In this document: in pieces, positions 30,966 through 38,882 of the stretch
Numbering within the stretch: the stretch's first letter is position 1
How the letters are laid out: every line of letters starts with the position of its first letter
DNA from: Duganella alba
GTDB lineage: Bacteria; Pseudomonadota; Gammaproteobacteria; Burkholderiales; Burkholderiaceae_D
Assembly: GCF_009674495.1 (NCBI RefSeq)
Contig: NZ_WKJN01000003.1
Coordinates: forward strand, 186,001 to 250,000
DNA: 64,000 nt
Reading direction: 5' to 3'
Position numbers and translations under genes: made by a program
Notes under the pieces: model-generated
Databases searched by the model: none
Seen by the model: only the letters and a program-made list of their open reading frames with translations
Told to the model about the DNA's origin: nothing

Positions 30966-33900
30966 TTAGAACTCGTACTTGACGGTCGCCTGGATCGCCC
31001 ATTGCGATTCGCCTTTAACCTGGCGGATGTCGACGGTTTCCACGTCACGCACGCGGTAGATGTAACGACCGCTCGAATCCAGACCTTGGTAATCGACGAA
31101 GCTACGTGCCAGGCCGCCGTTGGTCTGGAAGCCCACTTCATTGATACGGCCCCACTTCTTGTTCAGCAGATTGCCGACGTTGAAGATGTCGAACGACAGG
31201 GTGCCCTTGTTACCGTTGAAGAAGCCTGGGACTTCCTGAGCGATACGCAGGTCGAAGCTGTTGGTCCATGGAGCGAAGTCGTTGTTACGGCTGATCACAC
31301 CACCGGCCGATTTACGCAGCGCCGGGTTGGCGTTGACGATGCTCCAGAACTTGTCTTCGTTGGCGTGGCTGGTGGCGGTATCGCCGTAGAACACCACTTG
31401 ACCCGAACCTGGAGCCGAAGGGATGAACATCAGGTCATTACCGGCCAGGCCGTCACCGTTCAAGTCGTTGTTGACGGTCCAGCTGTAAGGCTTGCCTGCA
31501 CGACCTTCGTAGAACACGCCGAAGGTGGTGTTGTAGGCGCCGAACAGACGCTTGCGGAAGTTCACCAGCGCGCTGATACGGTCTTTCACCAGGTAGTTCG
31601 AGTTGGCGTTGACTTCTTCGTTAGGATTGAAGATCGAACGGCTGGCGTAGTTCGACGACGAGGTCGACGAGGTCAGCGGCGAAACTTCTTTCGCGTCGGT
31701 GTAGGTGTACGCCAGCGACCAGCTCCAGCCGTTGATCATCGGACGCGACAGCGACACGGTAGCGACGTTGCTGCCGCCCTTGTCGGTCTTGGTGGCGACC
31801 AGCACGTTGTTGAAGGCCGAGTTGCTCAGCGCCTTGGCGGTGAAGCCTGCGCAAGCGCCGTTGGTGATCGAACCACCGGTGGCCGACCAGCACGCCGGGT
31901 TGAAACCCTGCGCGTTGTAGTACAGCGGACGACCGTCGGTACCGGTTTTGGTGGCCACGCCCAAGTTGGCGTTCTGGTAGTAGATCGCGTCTTTGGCCTT
32001 GGTGTTCAGGTATTCCAGACCCAGCACCAGGTTGTACCATGGCAGTTCCGCATCCAGCGCCAGGTTCGATTTCCAGACCGATGGTTGACGCAGGCCAGGG
32101 GCCAGGATGTCGACGTTAGCGGCCGGGACCGAGCCGGTGAAGCTGGTGACCTGCTTGTTGATGTCCGCGCTGAACAGGCCATCGGTGGTTGGGCAAGCTG
32201 CGTAGCCCGAGATGCCGCAACCGACGGTCTTGGTTTGTACACCGGTGTTCGAGAACGGATTCGACAGCCACACGCTCAGAGCCGAACCCTGGAACAGGCC
32301 GGCGCCGCCGCGGACTTGCAGCTGACGCGGGGTATCGAAGGTGTAGTTGAAGCCGACGCGCGGCTGGACCAGGTCCTGACCGTCGAAGGTGTTGGTGTTG
32401 TCCAGGCCGAAACCGCCGGTGGCGCGGGCGCCGGTGGCTGGGTTGCCTTGCACTGCGGCCAGGGCCACGGTGTTGTTCTTCAGCGGACGCTCGCTCACGG
32501 CGGTGCTGTCCATACGCAGACCGGCGCTGATGGTCAGGCGCGAGTTGATGGTCCAGGTATCCTGCACGAAGGCACCGTAGTTCTTCATGCTGAACTGCGA
32601 TACGGCGTCATCCAGCGTCAGGCCGGCGTTTGGCACCTGCACGCTGTAGCTGGTTGGACGGCCGCGGCGGAAGTTCTCCAGCACGGCTGCTTCCACCTGC
32701 GCGTTGGTCGCGGTGGCGCAGTTGAAGGTGCTGCTGCCCAGGAACTGGTAGTTGATGTTGTTGATACAGCCGAAGGTGTAGTTACCCCAGACGTTTTGCA
32801 GGAACGCGTTGTAGATCTTGTTCTTGCTGTAGTCGCCGCCGAATTTGACTTCGTGGTCGCCCAGCGACCAGTTGGCGCCGACGTAGGCGTCGGTGGTCTT
32901 GGTGCCCAGGATGTTACGTTGACGGCTGTTGTCGGTACCGAAGTTCAGGAAGCGGTTGGCCGACGACACGGTCGATGGCGTGCCGGCTGGCAGCGCGCCC
33001 GAGAATTGCAGGCCGACCAGCGGCAGCGTCGCATTCAGCTTTGGCAGCGAATCGTAGTCACGGGTCGAGAACTTGATTTCGGTCGAGAAGTTAGGCGTCC
33101 AGTCCGACAGGATCTGGCCGACTTTGGTCTCGATGGTCTTGTTCTGCTGGTACCACTCGGAGTTCAGCGAAATACCGGTTGCCGACAGGCCCGAGAATTG
33201 CGGCTCGCTCTGGTCGGTTTTCGAGTAGCGGAACATGGCGCGGTGGTTCTCGTTGATGTTCCAGTCGAACTTGACCAGTTTGTCGGTCACGTCCAGCGCG
33301 GTGCCGGCCGAGACGGCCGAGGTGCCGATGTCGACGCCGTAGGTGCTCTTGGCGATGGCTTGTGCCGAGGCGATGGCCGACGGCGTCACGCCAACGTTGG
33401 TCACCGAGCTGCCCAGTGGGCCGAAGGCTGGCGCGGTACGGGTCGATTCCAGTTTTTCCCAGGCGGCGAACAGGAACAGTTTGTCCTTGATCAGCGGCAT
33501 GCCGATGGTGCCGCCCTTGGTGGTTTCCTTGAACGGCGCTGGTGCGGCGTAGGTGTCGGTCGACGCGTTGTAGCGGTCGCCGGCCATGCTGTCGTTACGG
33601 AAGACGTAGTAAACGCTGCCCTTGACGGTGTTGGTGCCGGACTTGGTCACGGCGTTGATGTTGCCGCCGGTGTAGCCCTTCTGGGTCACGTCATAGTTGG
33701 CGACGTTGACCTGCACCGACTGGATCGCGTCGATCGAGATCGGCTGCTTGGCGGTTGGCGAACCCGAAGCTTCCAGGCCGAAGGTGTCGTTGACCGACAC
33801 GCCGTCGATGGTCAGCGAGTTGTAGCGCGAGTTCTGGCCGGCGACGGACATTTCGCCGCGCTCTTTGTCGGTCTGCGACACGCGTGGGTCGGCACGGGCG

Positions 33901-34382
33901 TAGTCTTGCAGGTTACGGTTGATCGAACCTTGAACGGCCAGCTCGGTGGCGCTGATGCTGGTGCCAGCACCCATCGCGGTCTTCGAGAACTTGTCCGAAC
34001 GGCCGCCGGCGCCGGCGACGGTCACGGTCTGCATCTGCGCGCCCAGGGTGGCGTCCACGTTGGCCGTTTCCGCCAGCTGGATGTACACGCCTTCGCGTTT
34101 TTCGCTGACGCCATCCTTGGTGATGGTGATGGTGTACGGACCGCCGGTACGCAGACCACGCTGGACATAACGGCCCTCGGCGTCGGTCACGACATTGGTC
34201 ACCGAACCCGATTCGGTGTGCACGATGGAAACCACTGCGCCGGCGGCTGGCTTGCCGTCGCCGGTAACGATGTGGCCGCCGATCGCCGACGTGGTGTTCT
34301 GTGCCAAGGCCGGTACCGTCGCTAGCGCGAGAGACAGGCTGAACGCCATCTGCGTCAGCTTGAGCCGTTTATGATTGATCAT
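30966..34382 (-). CDS. Oar-like TonB-dependent receptor with N-terminal carboxypeptidase-regulatory-like domain
   Basis: A 1138-residue outer-membrane receptor. After a signal peptide (ending PALAQ), residues ~30-120 form a carboxypeptidase-regulatory-like beta sandwich (GKPAAGAVVSIVHTESGS, TDAEGRYVQRGL), followed by a plug (SRYNSLTIDGVSVNDTFGLE, GGNINAVTKSGTN) and a large barrel ending VKYEF. This is the Oar-type architecture, linked in various species to uptake of large substrates or adhesion. It has its own terminator but shares strand and neighbourhood with the nuclease operon, so uptake of oligonucleotides is an attractive but unproven role. Confidence 0.9.
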   Translation of the reverse strand: MINHKRLKLTQMAFSLSLALATVPALAQNTTSAIGGHIVTGDGKPAAGAVVSIVHTESGSVTNVVTDAEGRYVQRGLRTGGPYTITITKDGVSEKREGVYIQLAETANVDATLGAQMQTVTVAGAGGRSDKFSKTAMGAGTSISATELAVQGSINRNLQDYARADPRVSQTDKERGEMSVAGQNSRYNSLTIDGVSVNDTFGLEASGSPTAKQPISIDAIQSVQVNVANYDVTQKGYTGGNINAVTKSGTNTVKGSVYYVFRNDSMAGDRYNASTDTYAAPAPFKETTKGGTIGMPLIKDKLFLFAAWEKLESTRTAPAFGPLGSSVTNVGVTPSAIASAQAIAKSTYGVDIGTSAVSAGTALDVTDKLVKFDWNINENHRAMFRYSKTDQSEPQFSGLSATGISLNSEWYQQNKTIETKVGQILSDWTPNFSTEIKFSTRDYDSLPKLNATLPLVGLQFSGALPAGTPSTVSSANRFLNFGTDNSRQRNILGTKTTDAYVGANWSLGDHEVKFGGDYSKNKIYNAFLQNVWGNYTFGCINNINYQFLGSSTFNCATATNAQVEAAVLENFRRGRPTSYSVQVPNAGLTLDDAVSQFSMKNYGAFVQDTWTINSRLTISAGLRMDSTAVSERPLKNNTVALAAVQGNPATGARATGGFGLDNTNTFDGQDLVQPRVGFNYTFDTPRQLQVRGGAGLFQGSALSVWLSNPFSNTGVQTKTVGCGISGYAACPTTDGLFSADINKQVTSFTGSVPAANVDILAPGLRQPSVWKSNLALDAELPWYNLVLGLEYLNTKAKDAIYYQNANLGVATKTGTDGRPLYYNAQGFNPACWSATGGSITNGACAGFTAKALSNSAFNNVLVATKTDKGGSNVATVSLSRPMINGWSWSLAYTYTDAKEVSPLTSSTSSSNYASRSIFNPNEEVNANSNYLVKDRISALVNFRKRLFGAYNTTFGVFYEGRAGKPYSWTVNNDLNGDGLAGNDLMFIPSAPGSGQVVFYGDTATSHANEDKFWSIVNANPALRKSAGGVISRNNDFAPWTNSFDLRIAQEVPGFFNGNKGTLSFDIFNVGNLLNKKWGRINEVGFQTNGGLARSFVDYQGLDSSGRYIYRVRDVETVDIRQVKGESQWAIQATVKYEF

Positions 34383-35011
34383 TGTATAACCCCAAAAAAG
34401 ACTAATAGTTATATGGAACCCTTACGGATAGCAGGTGTTCCTCTTTACGTTTGCTGCAACTGGTCTTGCCGTCCCAACCCCGGCGTGCCAGTGGGCAGCG
34501 GGTGAGTGTAACGGCCAAATATGTCAGGCCGATGACGCATTTATGACAAGCTTGTGACATAAACAAGGTGCGTCACCGGCCCGCTGTACTACGAATTCTG
34601 GACTGTGGAGTAAGCAATAAACTTGCTTTTTTGGATCATTTCCCTTGAACTATGCATTACCCAAAATTGCCTGACAAATACGATTTAATTTAGAAATTCA
34701 GACGATAAATATATAAATAAGTCATATTTTCGTCACAAATCGCTAATGGTCTTGCCACCTGAAAACAAACGGCGAAATTATATGTCAGCCAAGGCAGCAT
34801 GAATTCTTTTCATTGCCTGAAAAACAAAAAGCTTTGGGATAGAACAGGATTTGTGTCGCTAGCTGACCACACAGTTATCAGAAGAATATTTTCCAATGAT
34901 AGCGATAGTGATTTGTGACAACGTGAGAATCGTCGCCAGGAGGGTGTTGAGTTTGTAACAAACGCGGCGTTTGTGGGTTACCCGCCACAAACGCCGGTGA
35001 AAGCAGCCCGC
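34383..35011. other. 629-bp AT-rich intergenic region upstream of the Oar-like receptor
   Basis: The longest gene-free stretch in the window, clearly richer in A/T than the genes. It must hold the receptor promoter. Near-palindromic TTATGACAAG/CTTGTGACAT at 34541-34560 could be an operator. No ORF with a credible start and ribosome-binding site is visible on either strand, and no tRNA-like structure. Confidence 0.6.
34966..34995 (-). terminator. Hairpin downstream of the adenosine deaminase gene
   Basis: Arms GGCGTTTGTGG (34966-34976) and CCACAAACGCC (34985-34995) are perfect 11-bp complements, ~16 bases after the ada stop at the end of the puuE-to-ada operon. The following minus-strand bases are not a clean T-tract, so it may act as a Rho-assisted terminator or RNA-stability hairpin. 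Confidence 0.55.
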
Positions 35012-36448
35012 TTAGCGGCCGGCCTTAGGTTGCGATGCAGCAATTTCCGCTTCGAATTTGGCGAACTTCCCGTCCAATGCCTTCAAAAGACGTTGTTTGT
35101 CCGCATCATTCAGGAAGGAATAACGGATGCTGTCGTATGACAGTTTTTTGACTTCGGCGTAGTCCGGCTGGTAGCGGGCCGCATACTGCACGTACTCGCC
35201 CGACAAATTATTACGGGAAACGCCGGCATCGTCGGTCGACAGCACGAACGGCACGCCATACTTGCGGTACAGCGTGACGGGATGCGCCTGGCCCTTGATG
35301 CCGAGGATGAAGTCGTTGCTGCTCAGGTTGACCTCGACCGCGATCTTCTGATCATGCATCTTTTTCATGATGGCCAGCGGATTGGTCTCGTGGGCAATGT
35401 CCATGCCGTGGCCGATGCGGCTGGCGCCGGCGACGTCGATCGCATCCTTGATGTGGAAGGTCAGGCCTTCCGGCTCCACCATGCCCAGCGACAGCTCGCC
35501 GGCATGCAGCGCCAGTTTCACGCTTGGGTACTTGGATTTCAGGAATTTGAACATCTGCATGTGCAGTTCGTAGTCGCGCATGGCGACGTGCACGCTTTCC
35601 TGACCGACAATATTGACGCCGACGATCTTCGGATTCGAGGTCGCCAGCTTGAAGCTGGAAACGATTTGCGAAAACACCTGCGACGGCGACAGGAAGCGCA
35701 GCGCGAACGGCTGGTAGCGCAGCGTGAAGTTGGCGTCGTCGATGCCGGCGCTGACCGTGTCCACGTTTTTCAGATACGCGCCGATCCAGCCCTGGAAGGC
35801 CTGGTCCTGGTCCAGCTTGGCGATCAGCGCGGCGAAGTCGGCGTCGGTCAGGCTGCCGGCCTGCGCCTTCTTGTCGAAGTCCGCATCCTGCGCGATCGGC
35901 GCGATCTCGTAGATGGTTTCGATGTAGCTCAGGTTTTCCTGCACGGCGCGCTGCTTCAGGCGCTGCAGGCCGTCCACCGCATTGGTCGACGCCACCGGAT
36001 TGAAGTAGGCGAAGGTGTCGAAGAACTGGCGGTCCGGCGGCGACTGGATCGCGCTGTGGTTGTAGAAGTCCTTGTCCGACCAGCGTTGCAGCAGGTTGGC
36101 CAGCACGGTGTTATCGAGCATTACGTCCTGGCCCGACAGGCAGCCGGCCGAAGGCTTGGCCTTCTCGATGGTGTAGCTGGTTTTGTTGACGCAGAAGCCT
36201 TCCTTGTCCACCCACTCCAGGTACTGCTCGGCGTAGATCGCGCCCGAGTAGTGGTGGTGCAGGTCGCCGCCCTTCGGCATCATGGTGAAGAACATCGTCA
36301 GCTCGGCCAGTTTCGGCTCCTTGCCCGGCGCGATCAGCGCGGCGAAGTGGCGCTTGGTGGCCTCCTCGTTGGCGTTGGCCGCCTGCGCGTGCGGCATGGC
36401 GCTGAACACGGCGGCGGCAAGCGCCAGGGCTTTGATGTTGTTCTTCAT
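35012..36448 (-). CDS. Exported adenosine deaminase (ADGF/ADA2-like)
   Basis: A 478-residue adenosine deaminase with a clear signal peptide (~1-23, ending HAQA), which cytoplasmic Add enzymes lack. Zinc and catalytic motifs are present: DLHHHYSGA (His64, His66), LALHAGEL with the catalytic Glu, SRIGHGMDIA, and LSTDDAGVSR with the metal-binding aspartate. The longer size and export fit the secreted ADGF/ADA2 branch. It would turn adenosine released by the 5'-nucleotidase into inosine in the periplasm. Last gene of the puuE-xdhABC-guaD operon, 12 bp after guaD. Confidence 0.9.
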   Translation of the reverse strand: MKNNIKALALAAAVFSAMPHAQAANANEEATKRHFAALIAPGKEPKLAELTMFFTMMPKGGDLHHHYSGAIYAEQYLEWVDKEGFCVNKTSYTIEKAKPSAGCLSGQDVMLDNTVLANLLQRWSDKDFYNHSAIQSPPDRQFFDTFAYFNPVASTNAVDGLQRLKQRAVQENLSYIETIYEIAPIAQDADFDKKAQAGSLTDADFAALIAKLDQDQAFQGWIGAYLKNVDTVSAGIDDANFTLRYQPFALRFLSPSQVFSQIVSSFKLATSNPKIVGVNIVGQESVHVAMRDYELHMQMFKFLKSKYPSVKLALHAGELSLGMVEPEGLTFHIKDAIDVAGASRIGHGMDIAHETNPLAIMKKMHDQKIAVEVNLSSNDFILGIKGQAHPVTLYRKYGVPFVLSTDDAGVSRNNLSGEYVQYAARYQPDYAEVKKLSYDSIRYSFLNDADKQRLLKALDGKFAKFEAEIAASQPKAGR

Positions 36449-36460
36449 GTGTATCCTTAA

Positions 36461-37768
36461 TTAAGTCGTTTCGCGGACATGTACCTGGCGGCCCGCCGAA
36501 TAGGTCGCGGCGATCGCGCGGTCGTCGCCCAGCAGCGCCAACGCGAACAGCAGCTCTTCCAGGCTCTCCCTGCGCGCGGTGCGGCGTTGCAGCAGCGGCG
36601 TGGCTTGCGGATCGACGACGATGAAGTCCGCTTCCGCACCGGCGGTGAAATTGCCGATCGTGCCTTCGAGCTGCATGCTGCGCGCCGCGCCCAGCGTGGC
36701 CAGGTAAAACATCCGCAAGGCCGGCAGGTAACTGCCCTTCAAGCGCGCTACTTTATAGGCTTCATTCATCGTTTGCAACATCGAGAACGAAGTACCGCCG
36801 CCGACATCGGTGGCCAGCGAGAGTAGCACGCCGGCGTCGTCGGCGCGTTCGAAGTCGAACAGGCCGCTGCCGAGGAACAGGTTGGAGGTCGGGCAAATGG
36901 CGGCGGCGGACTGCGTTTCGGCCATGCGCTGGCGGTCGCACTCATTGAGCCAGATGCAGTGGCCGTACATGGCGCGCGGGCGCAGCATGCCGTAGCTGTC
37001 GTAAACATCGATGTAGCTGCGGGAGTTGGGGAACAGCTCGCGCACCCATGCGCATTCGGCTTCGTTTTCCGACACGTGGGTCTGGATGAAGGTGTCCGGA
37101 TAAGCGGCCGCCAGTTCGCCGGCCAGTTGCAGCTGGCGTTCGGTGGAGGTCGGCGCGAAGCGCGGCGTGATCGCATACAGCGCGCGGCCGCGCTTGTGCC
37201 AGCGCTGGATCAGCGCTTCGGTGTCGCGCGCGCCGGATTCGGCGGTGTCGCGCAGGAATTCGGGGCAGTTCCGGTCCATCATCACCTTGCCGGCCACCAT
37301 GCGCAGGCCACGCTGCTCGCTGGCGGTGAAGAAGGCGTCCACCGATTGCGGATGCACGGTGCAGTAGACCATGGCGGTGGTGGTGCCGCAGCGCAGCAGC
37401 TCGTCGAGGAAGAAATCGGCCACGTCGGCGGCGTGCGCGGTGTCTTCAAACTGGCGCTCGGTCGGGAAGGTGTAGGTCTCCAGCCATGGCAGCAGGCCTT
37501 CCGACGGCGAAGCGATCATGTCGCTCTGCGGGTAGTGGATGTGGGTGTCGATAAAGCCCGGCATCAGCAGCTTGCCGCTGTAGTCGTGCACCACGGCGCC
37601 GGGAGGCAGCGTGGCGTGCAAGGTGGCGTAGTCGCCCGCCGCCTGGACCTTGCCGTCGGCGACGATCAGCAGGCCGTCCTCGTGCCACGCGTGCGAATGT
37701 TCGCTGAAGGCCGGATCGGCGAGAAAGTGCAGCAAGCTGCCACGGTAGGCTTGCAGGTTGGTGTTCAT
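36461..37768 (-). CDS. guaD: Guanine deaminase
   Basis: This 435-residue amidohydrolase converts guanine to xanthine in the cytoplasm. The metal-binding LMPGFIDTHIHYPQSDMIA, the GTTTAMVYCTVHPQS strand, TFIQTHVSENEAE, YGHCIWL and SLATDVGGGTSFSML are diagnostic for GuaD among amidohydrolases, and the length is typical. Located 30 bp after xdhC, so xanthine passes directly to the xanthine dehydrogenase encoded by the same operon. Confidence 0.95.
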   Translation of the reverse strand: MNTNLQAYRGSLLHFLADPAFSEHSHAWHEDGLLIVADGKVQAAGDYATLHATLPPGAVVHDYSGKLLMPGFIDTHIHYPQSDMIASPSEGLLPWLETYTFPTERQFEDTAHAADVADFFLDELLRCGTTTAMVYCTVHPQSVDAFFTASEQRGLRMVAGKVMMDRNCPEFLRDTAESGARDTEALIQRWHKRGRALYAITPRFAPTSTERQLQLAGELAAAYPDTFIQTHVSENEAECAWVRELFPNSRSYIDVYDSYGMLRPRAMYGHCIWLNECDRQRMAETQSAAAICPTSNLFLGSGLFDFERADDAGVLLSLATDVGGGTSFSMLQTMNEAYKVARLKGSYLPALRMFYLATLGAARSMQLEGTIGNFTAGAEADFIVVDPQATPLLQRRTARRESLEELLFALALLGDDRAIAATYSAGRQVHVRETT

Positions 37769-37798
37769 GGTGATCTTTCTTGAATCTGAATGCGTAGT

Positions 37799-38881
37799 TT
37801 AGCTTGCGACGGCCAGCCGCGCCGGCGCGTTGAGGGCAGCGATTTGCTGCGCCTCCCACACCATCAGCAGCTGCGCGCACACGGAGGCGGCGATGGCGGC
37901 CGGCAGCTTGCTGGTGATGCCCGGCAGGCCGATGGGGCAGACCATGTTGTCGATGCGGTCTTGCGGCAGACCGCGCGCGGCCATGCGCCGTTCGAACTGC
38001 ACGCGCTTGGTGTTGGAACCGATGAGGCCGAACCAGCCGGCGTCTTCGCGGGCCAGGATGGTTTCGCACAGGCGCTGGTCCAGCGCGTGGCTGTGGGTCA
38101 TGACGAGATAGCTGGCGCCGGCCGGCGCATCCGCCACTGCGGCTTCCGGCGTATCGCTGGCTTCCACGGTGACGTTGGGCGGCACGCTGGCGGGGAACAT
38201 GTCTTCGCGCTCGTCCACCCAGGTGACGGTGCACGGCAGTTCGCCCAGCATGCGGACAATGGCCGCGCCGACGTGACCGGCGCCGAACAGCACCAGGTGG
38301 GCGCGCGGCGCGAAGCACGGATCGGCAAGCCAGCGGCGGCCGGCCGTGTCGCGCAGCACGTGCGTGCCGCGTTCGCGGTCCACCGCCGGGAAGGCGGGGC
38401 CGAAGGCGCCCGCCTCGCCTGCCTTGTCCCGGCCAGCACCGGCGACGACTGCGCCATCCGCGCCAAGCAACAGCGCAACCGGCGCGCCATCGATGGCGCT
38501 GAGCCGCCAGTTGTCTTCACGGCGGCGCATGCGCAGGCCAGCCAATACGGCCGCCAACGATGCATCGACCGGCTCAAACGCCAGATGCACCACGCCGCCG
38601 CAGCACTGCCCCAGCGTCGGACCGAGGGCGTAGCGTTCGAGGCGCGCGCCGATCGCGGCCGCATCGCCCGCCGCCGCGCGCCGGTTGGCCGCGCTCTTCA
38701 GCATCTCGCGCGCCAGCTCGGCCGCGCACATCTCCAGATGCCCGCCGCCGATGGTGTCATGCTGGCCGCGCGCCGTCACCAGCATCTTGGCGCCGGGTTC
38801 GCGCGGGCCCGAGCCCTCCACGATCGCCACGGTCACCAGCACTGCCGGTTCAGACACCTGCGCTGTCAGCCACTCGTTCAT
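37799..38881 (-). CDS. xdhC: Xanthine dehydrogenase accessory factor XdhC
   Basis: A 360-residue chaperone that binds molybdenum cofactor, promotes its sulfuration and loads it into XdhB. The N-terminal domain has EGSGPREPGAKMLV and the conserved GGGHLE and LGQCCGG motifs; the C-terminal Rossmann domain shows LVLFGAGHVGAAIVRML, MTHSHALD and GLIGSNTKR. Start at ATG 38881, one base after the xdhB stop. The position right after xdhB is the usual arrangement. Confidence 0.93.
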   Translation of the reverse strand: MNEWLTAQVSEPAVLVTVAIVEGSGPREPGAKMLVTARGQHDTIGGGHLEMCAAELAREMLKSAANRRAAAGDAAAIGARLERYALGPTLGQCCGGVVHLAFEPVDASLAAVLAGLRMRRREDNWRLSAIDGAPVALLLGADGAVVAGAGRDKAGEAGAFGPAFPAVDRERGTHVLRDTAGRRWLADPCFAPRAHLVLFGAGHVGAAIVRMLGELPCTVTWVDEREDMFPASVPPNVTVEASDTPEAAVADAPAGASYLVMTHSHALDQRLCETILAREDAGWFGLIGSNTKRVQFERRMAARGLPQDRIDNMVCPIGLPGITSKLPAAIAASVCAQLLMVWEAQQIAALNAPARLAVAS

Positions 38882-38882
38882 A

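Noticed and set aside
29127-34325. A 1732-codon open frame on the plus strand spanning the 5'-nucleotidase and the receptor
   Set aside because: It runs antisense to two well-supported genes, its composition is the His/Arg/Gly/Val-rich pattern typical of complementary frames in GC-rich DNA, and it shows no domains.
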